Assembly: GCA_963708675.1 (NCBI GenBank)
Contig: CAVPTO010000003.1
Span: forward strand, 2,046,001-2,110,000
Length of the DNA stretch: 64,000 bases
From: DATAXP01 sp963708675
GTDB lineage: Bacteria > Planctomycetota > Planctomycetia > Pirellulales > PNKZ01
Reading direction: 5' to 3'
Under the pieces are notes generated by a model. That model had not been told where the DNA came from. It searched no databases and saw only the letters and a list, made by a program, of their open reading frames with translations. How positions within the stretch are numbered: position 1 is the first letter of the stretch; each line of letters begins with the position of its first letter. Positions 9,264-18,862 of the stretch are shown piece by piece. A program made the position numbers and the translations under genes.

Positions 9264-9653
9264 ATGCAAATCTTGTCGATGCTTCTCGCCCAGGACTCGA
9301 ATGGCGTCCAGGCAGTCGTGGTGCTGATACAACTTGCGGTGATCACCGCGTTCTTCGCCGGTTTGTGGGCGACGTTTACAAAAGCAGGTCAGCCGGGATG
9401 GGCATGCCTCGTGCCCTTTTACAACCTCTACATACTCCTGAAGATTGCCGGAAGACCCGGTTGGTGGATTCTGCTCTTTCTTATCCCTTTGGTGAACATC
9501 GTCGTTTCAATCATCGCGTATATCGACTTCGCCAAGAGCTATGGCAAGGGCGCAGGGTTCGGAATCGGGCTTCTGTTCTTGTCATTCATTTTCTTTCCGA
9601 TCCTGGGTTTTGGCGACGCACGTTACCAAGGCCCGGCCGCAGCAGCGGCGTAG
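9264..9653 (+). CDS. DUF5684 small membrane protein
   Basis: 129 residues with about four hydrophobic helices. The motif FTKAGQPGWACLVPFYNLYILLKI and the following PGWWILLFLIPLVN are diagnostic of the DUF5684 family, membrane proteins often listed beside signal peptidase I but without its catalytic residues. The start ATG 9264 has GAGAGGG upstream. It is divergent from the esterase-like gene (32 bp gap). Function unknown. Confidence 0.85.
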   Translation: MQILSMLLAQDSNGVQAVVVLIQLAVITAFFAGLWATFTKAGQPGWACLVPFYNLYILLKIAGRPGWWILLFLIPLVNIVVSIIAYIDFAKSYGKGAGFGIGLLFLSFIFFPILGFGDARYQGPAAAAA

Positions 9654-9679
9654 TTCCGAGTTGGATCGACAAGCGAGAA

Positions 9680-9709
9680 GGGGCTGCGTCAATTTGATGA
9701 CGCAGCCCC
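9680..9709. terminator. Strong hairpin between convergent genes
   Basis: A perfect 12-bp stem (ggggctgcgtca / tgacgcagcccc) with a 6-nt loop lies after the DUF5684 gene and before the end of the aldolase gene on the other strand. No long T-tract follows, so it may be rho-independent only weakly, or act as an mRNA 3' end for both genes. Confidence 0.6.
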
Positions 9710-9771
9710 ATGATCTCGATGGTCTGTTCTCCCGCGAATCGACTCTCCCGCGAATCGTCTCGCTGTGACAA

Positions 9772-10763
9772 TCAGCTGACGGGAGCGAGCGCCGCCCGCA
9801 CGCTTTCCAACTGTCCGCCTGAGCCGAGCAGTTGGTTCTTGTGGATGATGAAGTCGGCGTAGGCGGCCATGAACGGCTTGCCGCTCGTGCGCGGGTCGAA
9901 GTCGCCCGGCTTGTCGCGGAAGGTTTCACGCAAGACCGCGCACCACACGAGCCGGCCGTCGGTGTCGATGTTCACCTTCGTTACACCCAGCTTCGCGGCC
10001 GGCAGGTAGTCTTTTTCTTGGACGCCGCTCGTGTCGGGCAATTGACCGCCCGCCGCGTTAATGCGGTCGACCCATTCTTTGGGGACGCTGCTGCTGCCGT
10101 GCATCACGAGCGGAAAGCCTGGCAACACTTTTTGAATCGCCTGGATGCGATCGAAGTGCAGACTTTGCTTCCCCTTGAACTTGTACGCGCCGTGCGACGT
10201 GCCGATGGCGACGGCCAAGGAATCGCAACCGCTGCGCTCGACGAACTCGACGGCCTCCTCGGGATCAGTCAGACACGCGTGCTCGGCCGATACCGAGATG
10301 TCTTCTTCCACGCCGCCCAACATGCCGAGCTCCGCTTCGACCGAAATGCCGCGTTCGTGAGCGCGCTCGACGACGCGCTTGGTCGTCGCGATGTTCTCAT
10401 CGAACGGATCGTGCGAAGCGTCGATCATGACCGACGAGTAGAAGCCACTATCGATGCAGTCGTAACAAGCCTCTTCGGTGCCGTGATCGAGATGCACGGC
10501 GAAGATCGCCTCGGGGAACACTTCCTCGGCGCAGCGAATCAGCGCTTCGAGGAATCGCTTGTCGCTGTACCCGCGCGCCCGCGCGAGATTTGAATGATGA
10601 ACGGCGCCGAGGTCTTGGGGTTCGCCGGTTCCTCGTTCGAGTTTTTCTTGCCGAGGTTGCCGCGGAACAGGCCAACCGTCTGCTCGAGATTGTTGATGTT
10701 GTAGGCCCCGACGGCAAACTTGCCGTAGGCTTGTTCGAAAAGATCCTTCGTTGTGACGATCAT
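9772..10763 (-). CDS. fba: Class II fructose-bisphosphate aldolase, one frameshift
   Basis: Cleaves fructose 1,6-bisphosphate to dihydroxyacetone phosphate and glyceraldehyde 3-phosphate with a zinc ion. The start ATG 10763 has GGAG upstream. Motifs in order: VGAYNINNLEQ, FIIQISRGA, the zinc site AVHLDHG, DASHDPFDEN, EAELGMLGGVEEDIS, GTSHGAYKFKG and VMHGSSSVP. The frame breaks near 10578-10580 at a run of three C (G on the coding strand); adding one base restores QISRGARGYSDKRFLEAL, so a homopolymer error is likely. An insertion between NLEQTVGLFRGN and SAPFIIQ is characteristic of a subset of the family. Confidence 0.92.
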
Positions 10764-11037
10764 CGCGGTTGCTCTCTCCTCAAGGGACACCACCCTCGGA
10801 CTTCGACAGGTGACAGTGGGGAAACGGGGCGCTCACGGTACGGGGCGGCGATCGTCGGGCATTTTAGCCCATCGCAGGTCGCCCCACCACGGGGCAGCTA
10901 GCAGCGGCGAATCGCGGAACTCCGGGGGCCTATGCTCGCGTACACAAATCCCCAAGTCCCCTCGCTTGCATTCGGGGCTATTTGTACAATCCGCGGCCCC
11001 GCCTCAGCCTCGTCTTCTCGCACCCTGGTCGTTGAGC

Positions 11038-12048
11038 ATGGAAGCCGCCAGCACTCGCGCGTTAACGAACTTCGAGCAACTGACTTACGCCCGCGAAATT
11101 CTTCAGCTCGAAGGCGAAGCCATCCTGCGACTTGGCACGCGCCTGAACCTCGAGTTCTGCCGCGCTGTCGAACTGCTGCGCTCGTGTCGCGGCACGGTGA
11201 TCGTCAGCGGCATCGGCAAGGCAGGACTGATCGGCCAAAAGGTCTCGGCGACGCTCTGCTCGACCGGCACGCGAAGCATCTTCCTGCACCCGGCCGAGGC
11301 GGTGCATGGCGATCTCGGCCGCGTCGCCGCCGAAGACGTCGTGCTCATGCTCTCGCAAAGCGGCGAGACGGAAGAAGTCACGCGACTGTTGCCCGCGCTG
11401 CGCCGCATTGGCGTCTCGCTCATCGCGCTGACGGCGCGCGAAACGAGCACGCTCGGAAAGGCCGCGACGGTGACGATCGCGCTGGGACCATTGAAGGAAG
11501 CGTGCTCGTTGGGACTCGCGCCGAGCACGAGCACCACGGCCATGCTCGCGATGGGAGACGCGCTCGCGCTGGTCACAAGTCGGCTGCTGCGCTTCGATCG
11601 CGCGGACTTCGCACGTGTGCATCCAGGCGGAGCGCTGGGACGTGAGCTCAGCCGTGTCGAAGATCAGATGCGACCGCTCGTCGATTGCCGCATCGCGTCG
11701 GAATCGCACACGCTGCGCGAGGTGTTCGCCGACGTGCAAAGGCCCGGTCGCCGCAGTGGCGCGATCATGCTCGTCGATGGCGACGACTCGCTATCGGGGA
11801 TCTTTACCGACAGCGATCTCGCGCGGCTGTTCGAGACGCGGCGGTACGACGTCTTCGATCATGCAATCTCGGAAGTGATGACGCGCCGCCCGTGCACGGT
11901 GCCGTTGGGGTCGATGCTCGTCGATGCGGTCGCGATTATGGCTGAACGCAAAATCAGCGAACTGCCGGTCGTCGACGCGCTCGGCAAGCCCGCCGGGCTG
12001 CTCGACATCACGGACATGGTTAGTATGATTCCGGACGCTGCAAGATAA
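11038..12048 (+). CDS. kdsD: Arabinose-5-phosphate isomerase (KdsD/KpsF family)
   Basis: Interconverts ribulose 5-phosphate and arabinose 5-phosphate, the first step to Kdo. 336 residues: an N-terminal SIS domain (SGIGKAGLIGQKVSATLCSTGT...LSQSGETEEV) and two C-terminal CBS domains after HPGGALGREL. ATG 11038 fits the family start; the frame is open further upstream but that part has no family similarity. It is followed by kdsC, separated only by a small hairpin, so the two are probably cotranscribed. Confidence 0.93.
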   Translation: MEAASTRALTNFEQLTYAREILQLEGEAILRLGTRLNLEFCRAVELLRSCRGTVIVSGIGKAGLIGQKVSATLCSTGTRSIFLHPAEAVHGDLGRVAAEDVVLMLSQSGETEEVTRLLPALRRIGVSLIALTARETSTLGKAATVTIALGPLKEACSLGLAPSTSTTAMLAMGDALALVTSRLLRFDRADFARVHPGGALGRELSRVEDQMRPLVDCRIASESHTLREVFADVQRPGRRSGAIMLVDGDDSLSGIFTDSDLARLFETRRYDVFDHAISEVMTRRPCTVPLGSMLVDAVAIMAERKISELPVVDALGKPAGLLDITDMVSMIPDAAR

Positions 12049-12062
12049 GTCGCACAAGGAAA

Positions 12063-12084
12063 CCCACGGACGGCAGTCCGTGGG
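12063..12084. repeat. Small palindrome between kdsD and kdsC
   Basis: A 9-bp stem (cccacggac / gtccgtggg) with a 4-nt loop. Nearly the same sequence forms a 28-nt perfect palindrome at 21730-21757, so this is a dispersed element rather than a kds-specific site. It could attenuate transcription into kdsC. Confidence 0.65.
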
Positions 12085-12097
12085 CTTGGGAATCATC

Positions 12098-12619
12098 ATG
12101 AGCCTCACGAAACAGTGTGAATCAATCGAGTTGATTGTCTCGGACGTCGATGGCGTGCTCACCGAGGGGAGCATCATCTTTGACAACGAAGGCGTCGAGC
12201 TGAAGCGCTTTCACATCCGCGACGGACTCGGCATCAAGCTATGGGGCCGCGCGGGCGGAAAGTTCGGCATCATCACGGGCCGCAACAGTCATATCGTCAA
12301 CCTGCGAGCGGCCGAGCTGGGCATTGGCATTGTGCGACAAGGAACCGAGAACAAACTCGGCACCCTCAAAGAGATCATGAGTGAGTTGCGTTTGCGGAGT
12401 GAACAAGTTTGCTATATCGGCGACGACTTACCCGATCTGTCGGCGATCGCATTCGCGGGCGTCGGCATTAGCGTTGCCGACGCATGTGCCGAGGTGCGTG
12501 CCGCGGCGGACTTCGTCACGAAGAATCCCGGTGGCCGCGGCGCGGTGCGTGAAGCGATCGAGTGGATTCTCAAGGCCCAGCGTCGTTGGGACGACCTGAT
12601 TCAACCGTACAACGGCTGA
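12098..12619 (+). CDS. kdsC: 3-deoxy-D-manno-octulosonate 8-phosphate phosphatase
   Basis: HAD-superfamily phosphatase that removes phosphate from Kdo-8-phosphate. 173 residues, the compact size of KdsC without a cap domain. The nucleophile motif is SDVDGVLTEG (D16, D18), motif II is IITGRNS, and the metal-binding motif is YIGDDLPD. ATG 12098 is preferred over GTG 12080, which falls inside the upstream palindrome. It follows kdsD and precedes the OstA-like gene by 15 bp, matching the kdsD-kdsC-lpt order of other Gram-negative bacteria. Confidence 0.93.
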   Translation: MSLTKQCESIELIVSDVDGVLTEGSIIFDNEGVELKRFHIRDGLGIKLWGRAGGKFGIITGRNSHIVNLRAAELGIGIVRQGTENKLGTLKEIMSELRLRSEQVCYIGDDLPDLSAIAFAGVGISVADACAEVRAAADFVTKNPGGRGAVREAIEWILKAQRRWDDLIQPYNG

Positions 12620-12634
12620 GGCACCGACCGAAAC

Positions 12635-15600
12635 GTGTTCCACAGCCTCAAACGCGTCGCCGTCAGTTTCAGCGCGGTGCTCGCGTGCTACTGCGTCTAT
12701 GCGCTGGCGGCGGTGCCGTTCATCGAGCCCGAAATCGAACTGCCAGATGTCGCCATCACGGACAACGTCGCGCCCAATTACGTCGAGCGACAGCGGCAAT
12801 GGTTGCAGTCGCTATTCCTCACCGGCGATTGGGAACTGACGAGCCCTAAGATTCTCGAAACGCCGTCCTGCATCCTGCTCGTGAAGAGCTATAAAAATCT
12901 TCCCGACGGCAAGATGGAACTGCGTCCCTGCACTGCCATCTTTCTCTCGGAAGATCCGACGCTGTCGGTCGAGGAACAGCGACGCCAGGCGATTGTCATG
13001 CGCGCAGCGAAGGCGCAATCCTTGAGTTCGACGCCGGCTCCGATCTGCGACAAGCGCGCATTGGCAAACTGATCGGTGGCCGGCTCATCGGTCCTGTCAC
13101 CATCCGCAGCGACTACAAGGAGCCGGGCCCGCACGACGATTTGCTCGTACACACCAGCGATGTCGAACTGAACCAACAGATCGTGTACACCGCGAGGCCA
13201 ATCGATTTTCAACTCGGCCCGAACCGTGGCCGAGGGCGACGCATGCAGATCGATCTCGCGTCGGCGGGGGAATCGGGCTTTCGCGGAATGAAATCGCTGG
13301 AGTTGTTGCAGGAAGTGGAAGTGCGTCTCGAGCCTGGCAATGCCGACGTCTTTCCCGGCAATCGTCCCGAACAAGAAACCCGCACAGGCTCGCGCAAACA
13401 GGCTCCGGTAGAAGTTCGCTGTCGCGGCCCGTTTCGGTTTGACTTCGAAGCGAACGTTGCGACCTTTCGCGAACAGGTCGATGTGACGCGCATGAACGCG
13501 GTCGGGCCCAGCGATCAACTCACCTGCGAACTCTTATCGATCCTGTTCGACGAACAATCGAATGCTTCACCGACGCCTGGCCAAAGCCCGACGAGCAGCT
13601 TGCAGCCGAAGCGCATCGACGCGACCGGCAACCCTGTAATCGTTCGCGCTCCGTCGAACGAGATGCAAGGACGCGGTCAACAACTCGAATACGACATTGC
13701 CAGCGGAGGGGCGACGTTCCGCGGCACGCAAGACGTTTTGCTTCGGCAGGGGCATCGTGAGATTCGCGCTCGCCAAGTGTACGGTCGCCCAGACGAAACA
13801 GGACAGCTTGGCGAGTTTCGCGCAAGGTGCGGGCCAGGTGCGCGGCACGGCGCCCGATGGCCCCAATCAGGCGTTCGATGCCACATGGACGCGCTCGCTG
13901 AATTTCCGACGTCACGAAGGGCAGCAAGTGCTCAGCGTCGAAGGGACCGCAGTCGTGAACCTGACGGGGCAGGGCGCGTTGCACGCTGATGAGATTCACG
14001 TGTGGTTCAACGACGCACCGAAGGGAGCAGGGCAGGGGGGCACGTCGCTTTCTCCCGATCGCATGCTCGCGACGGGACACGTGAAGATTGATTCGCCGCA
14101 AATGACGGGCAACGTCAATCAGATGCAGGCGTGGTTCGAGCCGGCCGTCGCGCCTCCGCAGCCGCAGGCGAAGCTGGTTTCGGCGACCACGACGAGGCCC
14201 GCCCCGCCGAATGCACCAGTCATCGAAGAGCTGCCAGAACCGGCGCGAGCACCATCGCCGCCAGAACCATCGCCGCCGTTGCTTGCTCCGCCGCAGTCGA
14301 ATCCCCAGTCGTCGCCGGGTCGCCTTGCTCCACAACCACCCGGGCCATCGCAGCCGACCCCGACGCAACAAGCCTCGCCAGCGCCGTTGCCTGCACCAGC
14401 ACCCGTGCCGCCTCTTCCGCCCGCGCAGCGATTTCACATCGAAGGCGATCGCTTGCGGATGCGGATGCGAACCTACGGACAACAGACCGAACTGTCCGAA
14501 GCGATTGTCGACGATCGCGTGAAGCTGCGCGAGCTGCCTAGCGCGACGTCACAAGAGGGTCCGCTCTTGGTCACGGGTGATCAACTGCACTTGGTGAGTG
14601 CACGACCCGGCGACGAAATTGTTACCGTCTACGGACGGCCTGCGTATGTCGAAGCTCGCAAGCTGACGCTCTCCTCAGCGGCGATAAAGCTCAACCGCGG
14701 AACCAACCACCTGAAGACCGATGCCAGCGGTGTGATGACGCTGCCGCCCGGCCAAGGCGTCGAAGGTATGGCGAACAATTCAAGTGAACCGACCGAAGTG
14801 ACGTGGCAGGGCTTGATGACGTTCGACGGCCGAGTGGCGCGGTTCGAAAAGGACGTGCTCGTGAAACGGCAATGGCAGCTATTGAAGACGGCGATTCTCG
14901 ATGTCGTGTTCTTGCGGCAAATCAATTTCAGCGAGACGAAGGACGATGGCATGGCGCCGCGTCGCGATCCTGGGCAAGGCGGATCGAGCGACATCGACCG
15001 CATCATTTGTCGTAACGGCGTGTGGCTCGAGAATCGAACGATCAAAGACGCGCGGCTCGAAACGATGGACCGCTTGGAGATGTCGGAGATGACCGTCATA
15101 GAGGCAACCGGCGAGATGTTTGGCGTCGGCCCCGGCAGCGTCAGGAGTTGGCGGCTCGGCGGCGGCGATGCGATGCCGGGACAAGCCAACGCTCCGGTTC
15201 CACCCGCACAGCCGGCGAATCCCGAAGGCGAGAAAAAGGACGACCCGATCACGTATCTCAACGTCCTCTTCCAACGACAGATGAAGGGCAATTTGCGTCG
15301 TCACGAAATGCGATTCGAAGGACAGGTGCGATCGCTGTATGGGCCGGTTCCGAGGTGGGACGCAACGCTAGACCCCGACCACCCGGAAGGTTGGGGGCCG
15401 CGCGGGATGCAGCTTTCGTGCGATCGGATGACCGTGACCGAGTTGCCGCAGGTAGCGCGCGACAAGGCGAACTACGAACTCGAGGCCGACGGCAACACTC
15501 TCGTCGAAGGAACAGCCTTCACCGCGCGCGCGGCACGTCTGACCTTCGCGCAGAGCAAGGACTTGCTCGTGCTCGAAGGAAATGGCCGCACGAATGCGAG

Positions 15601-15835
15601 GCTTTACCGACAGCGGCAACCGGGCGCACCCCCGTCGCAGGCGGAGGCGCGGAAGATTTTCTATTGGCCGTCGACGAACCGCGCGAAGATCGACGACGCG
15701 ACGTTCATCGACCTGAGCGAAATGCCAATAGGCCCGTCGACCAAAGCGACGAAGCCCGCCGATCGGGCCGCGCTGCGCCAGCCGGCGTCAGAAATCGATG
15801 AGCATCGACTTCCGTGCTTATGCGTCGCCCATTGA
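12635..15835 (+). CDS. Large OstA/LptA-like envelope protein, two frameshifts
   Basis: A single gene of about 1,060 codons split over three frames. It starts at GTG 12635 with a membrane-anchor or signal segment (VAVSFSAVLACYCVYALA). The frame breaks near 13012 (gg where ggg would give AAKGAILEFD) and near 13822, after GEFRA, resuming GAGQVRGTAP. The protein is rich in short beta-strand repeats such as GQGALHADEIHVWF and RLTFAQSKDLLVLEGNGRT, as in OstA/LptA jellyroll proteins that carry LPS to the outer membrane. A Pro/Ala/Gln-rich stretch (about 14140-14430) separates two halves. Context after kdsD-kdsC supports a role in glycolipid export; domain assignment is moderate. Confidence 0.7.
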
Positions 15836-15909
15836 CGACGTCAAAATCGGTGATACGTTGCGTGTGCTTTTTCCCGCCATATCTATGACCCACCCGAAGG
15901 ATATCAATC

Positions 15910-16020
15910 ATGGGCGCGAATCGATCCGGCAAGAATGCCGCCACACGTCGCAAGCGACGTTTGAAAAACGAAAAGACCCGCGCCAAGGCGGAAGCGAAGA
16001 CAGCCCGTCCTGGCAAATAG
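15910..16020 (+). CDS. 36-residue basic small protein
   Basis: ATG 15910 to TAG 16020 encodes a 36-residue protein starting MGANRSGKNAATRRKR and ending in a Lys/Ala/Arg-rich helix. About 40% of residues are Lys or Arg. AAGGA lies nine bases before the ATG and the gene sits 12 bp before yqgE, which supports real translation. It may bind nucleic acid or ribosomes; no family is recognised. Confidence 0.5.
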   Translation: MGANRSGKNAATRRKRRLKNEKTRAKAEAKTARPGK

Positions 16021-16032
16021 CAGGGCGCGGCA

Positions 16033-16585
16033 ATGTCGACGTGCTTTCAGGGGCACTTTCTCGTGGCTGCGCCTGCAGTTGCGCGACCCGAACTTTTTTC
16101 ACACCGTCGTGCTGTTGGTGCAACACAACGACGACGGTGCGCTGGGACTCGTGTTGAATCGTCCCAGCCCGACGGTGCTCAAAAAGGTGTGGGGGCAAGT
16201 GAGCAAAGCTCCTTGCGATCGCGACGACACGCTCTATGTCGGTGGTCCCGTCGAGGGACCGTTGATGGCCATTCACACGCGAACCGACGACGGTGAGATC
16301 GAAGTCGTGCAGGGCGTGTACTTCTCGAGCAGCCGCGAGCATCTCGAAGCGCTTGTGACGAGCGACGACACCGTGCGCTTTTTCGCGGGCTTCGCAGGTT
16401 GGGGCGCCGGGCAACTTGAATCAGAGTTGGCTGAGGGAGCTTGGCGAACGCTCGCCGCCGCATCGCGTCAGATCTTTGCGATCGAAGTCGATCTTTGGGA
16501 CCGACTGTTGAAAGAGGTCGCCGGTTCGCAGGTGCTCGATGCACTGCACATCAAGCACGTGCCGCCCGACCCGTCGATGAATTGA
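16033..16585 (+). CDS. YqgE/AlgH family protein, one frameshift
   Basis: About 184 residues, the usual length for YqgE/AlgH. The N-terminus from ATG 16033 (FQGHFLVAAP) is in one frame and the rest (QLRDPNFFHTVVLLVQHND) in another; one extra base near 16075 explains it. Family motifs follow: GALGLVLNRPSP, LYVGGPVEGP, and FAGFAGWGAGQLESELAEGAW. The family's biochemical role is unresolved; some members have been linked to transcriptional control of alginate synthesis. It follows the small basic protein closely and converges with the citrate synthase gene. Confidence 0.88.
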
Positions 16586-16616
16586 CGGCGACGTCTATCG
16601 CGTCGTGCCCCGCGCT

Positions 16617-17747
16617 CTATCGGCGCTCTTCGACCGGCACCCAGGGCCGCGACGTGTGTCCCACGTATCGCGAGCGCGGACGAATCAACCGATTGTTGTC
16701 GAGTTGTTCGATGACATGCGCGCTCCAACCGGTCACGCGGCTGACGACGAATAGCGGCGTGTATAGCTCGACCGGCAAACCCATGTAGTGATACAGCCTC
16801 GCGCTCGGCCAATCGAGATTCGGCGGCAGATGTTTCTCGCTGCGGACGATGTTCTCGATCACTTCGGCCATGCGTTCCATGTCTTCGTGATCGGTCTCGG
16901 CAGCGAGTTCGCCGCATAATGTCTTAAGGAACACGGCACGTGGATCGCCGTTCTTGTACACCCGATGGCCGAAGCCCATGATCCGTACTTTATTCTCGAA
17001 GGCGTCGCGCACCCAGGCTTCGGCCTTGTCGCTCGTGCCGACTTCCTGCAACACGCTCAGCACGCGTTCATTCGCCCCGCCGTGCAACGGGCCTTTGAGC
17101 GCCCCGATCGCCGCCGTGATCGCCGAGTGCAGGTCGGCCAGCGTTGAAGCCACGACGCGAGCCGCGAAAGTCGACGCGTTGAATTCGTGCTCGGCATACA
17201 AGACCAGCGACACATCGAGAGCACGCACCATACGCTCACTCGGCTCTTGGCGGTTGAGCATGTTCAAGAAGTTCGCGGCCAAACCGAGCGACGAATCGGG
17301 GCCGACCGGCTCTTTGCCTGCCAGCAATCGCTGGCGCGCCGCGACCAGCACCGGCAACTGCGCGAGCAATCGTTCCGCCTTGCGGACGTTCGCGTCGTGA
17401 CTATTGTTGTCGACTTCCGGATCCCAATGAGCCAGCAGGCTTGCACCGGTCCGGACGACGTCCATCGCGTCGGCTTCGGCCGGAATCGACCGCAGCATTT
17501 CGATGATCGTGTTCGACGTTTCCTCCGCGGCTTCGGCCAAACGCTCCTGAAAATGCGTCAGTTCCTCGGCCGTTGGCAACTCGCCGTGCAGCAGCAAGTA
17601 CGCGGTCTCTTCGAACGAGCCATGCTCGGCCAACTCTTCGACACGGTAGCCGCGATACAGCAGCCCGCCTTCAATCGTGCTCACCGACGTCTCGCCGGCA
17701 ATCACACCTTCAAGCCCCGGACTGTAAATCGCCTCGTTCATGCTCAT
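16617..17747 (-). CDS. Citrate / 2-methylcitrate synthase
   Basis: 376 residues, the short type common to type II citrate and 2-methylcitrate synthases. Motifs: EGGLLYRGYRVEELAE, GPLHGGANERVLSVL (catalytic His), IMGFGHRVYKNGDPRA (second His) and the Asp/Arg region near the C-terminus (IEQLDNNRLIRPRSRYVG). It condenses acetyl-CoA or propionyl-CoA with oxaloacetate. The ATG overlaps the stop of the upstream prpB-like gene by 4 bp, so the two are translationally coupled; that favours a 2-methylcitrate role, but sequence alone cannot separate the two activities. Confidence 0.9.
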   Translation of the reverse strand: MSMNEAIYSPGLEGVIAGETSVSTIEGGLLYRGYRVEELAEHGSFEETAYLLLHGELPTAEELTHFQERLAEAAEETSNTIIEMLRSIPAEADAMDVVRTGASLLAHWDPEVDNNSHDANVRKAERLLAQLPVLVAARQRLLAGKEPVGPDSSLGLAANFLNMLNRQEPSERMVRALDVSLVLYAEHEFNASTFAARVVASTLADLHSAITAAIGALKGPLHGGANERVLSVLQEVGTSDKAEAWVRDAFENKVRIMGFGHRVYKNGDPRAVFLKTLCGELAAETDHEDMERMAEVIENIVRSEKHLPPNLDWPSARLYHYMGLPVELYTPLFVVSRVTGWSAHVIEQLDNNRLIRPRSRYVGHTSRPWVPVEERR

Positions 17748-18616
17748 TCGCTCTGAAAGTATTTGCGGTCGCGTGCTTCGTAGTCGGTGTAGTCGAGCAG
17801 ATCGTAGAGTTCTTGCCGCGATTGCATCAGGTCGAGCAGTTCTCGCTGCGTCCCCTCTTCCGCGATCACGCCGAGAGCGGCCTCGACCGCCTTCATGGCA
17901 ACTCGCATCAACGTGACGGGCATCAGCACGCCCGCGTAACCGAGGCCAGCCATTTCCTCAAGCGACATCAACGGGCTTTGCCCGAATTCGGTCATGTTGG
18001 CGATCAGCGGCGCCTCGACGGCATCGGCGAACTCTTCGAACTCTTCGCGACTGTTGAGCGCTTCGGGGAAGATCCAGTCGGCTCCGGCATCAAGGTAGCG
18101 CTTCGCGCGGTCAATCGCTTCGGGCATGCCGGTGACTCCGCGGGCGTCGGTGCGTGCAATGATCACCAACTCCGGATCGCGTCGCGCGGTCGAGGCAGCA
18201 CGAATCTTCGCGCACATTTCGGCAGGTTCGACAAGCGACTTGCCCGACAAGTGACCGCAACGCTTTGGCAATCGTTGGTCTTCGAGTTGAATCGCGGCCA
18301 CGCCGGCGGCTTCGAGCTCGACGACCGTGCGCTCGACATTCACCGCTTCGCCGAAACCGGTGTCAGCGTCGACGATTACCGGAATTTCGATGCTGCGCGT
18401 GAGGCGAGTCGTGTGCTGCACCAATTCACTCAAGGTGAACAGCCCGATGTCGGGCAAGGCCAGGCTACCTGCCGAAAAGGCTGCGCCCGATAAGTATGTA
18501 GCGGAGAAACCTGCCTGCTCGATCAACCTCCCCACCAGCGCGTTGAAAGCGCCGGGAATGATGATCGTCGAGTTCTCGACCGCTTGCCGAAGCGTTTTAC
18601 CGGGTGATGCAGCCAC
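17744..18616 (-). CDS. prpB: Methylisocitrate lyase (PrpB-type)
   Basis: Cleaves 2-methylisocitrate to pyruvate and succinate in propionate breakdown. The catalytic loop KRCGHLSGK is present, with VDADTGFGEAVNVERTV for the metal site and IIARTDARGV. I chose GTG 18616, which has GAGGG upstream and gives 290 residues, close to known PrpB; the TTG at 18649 would add eleven residues. It forms a two-gene operon with the citrate synthase. No prpD or acnD lies next to it. Confidence 0.88.
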   Translation of the reverse strand: MAASPGKTLRQAVENSTIIIPGAFNALVGRLIEQAGFSATYLSGAAFSAGSLALPDIGLFTLSELVQHTTRLTRSIEIPVIVDADTGFGEAVNVERTVVELEAAGVAAIQLEDQRLPKRCGHLSGKSLVEPAEMCAKIRAASTARRDPELVIIARTDARGVTGMPEAIDRAKRYLDAGADWIFPEALNSREEFEEFADAVEAPLIANMTEFGQSPLMSLEEMAGLGYAGVLMPVTLMRVAMKAVEAALGVIAEEGTQRELLDLMQSRQELYDLLDYTDYEARDRKYFQSE

Positions 18617-18780
18617 AGAAACGTCAGCCCTCGCATAACCGTTACCCAAAGAACGTCAGCGTGGAAATATAGGGGTCGTGTTGGCACGATGGCAAGGACT
18701 GAACGTCGGTTCGCCAATTGTGCGGGTAGAAATCAAACGATGTCGGGACTACGTTGGACATTGGCATAACGCGTCCTGTC

Positions 18781-18862
18781 ATAAAGCCGCGACCGGTGGT
18801 CGCGCTCCGCGGCTAACGTGTTGACATCGCCACCGGAGCGCGACCACCGGTCGCGGCTTTAT
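18781..18862. repeat. Perfect 29-bp inverted repeat
   Basis: Arms at 18781-18809 and 18834-18862 are exact reverse complements (ataaagccgcgaccggtgg... / ...ccaccggtcgcggctttat) with a 24-nt spacer. The right arm ends in the first two bases of ATG 18861, the apparent start of the next gene. It resembles the intergenic hairpins at 26892 and 40816 in style but not in sequence. Confidence 0.9.
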
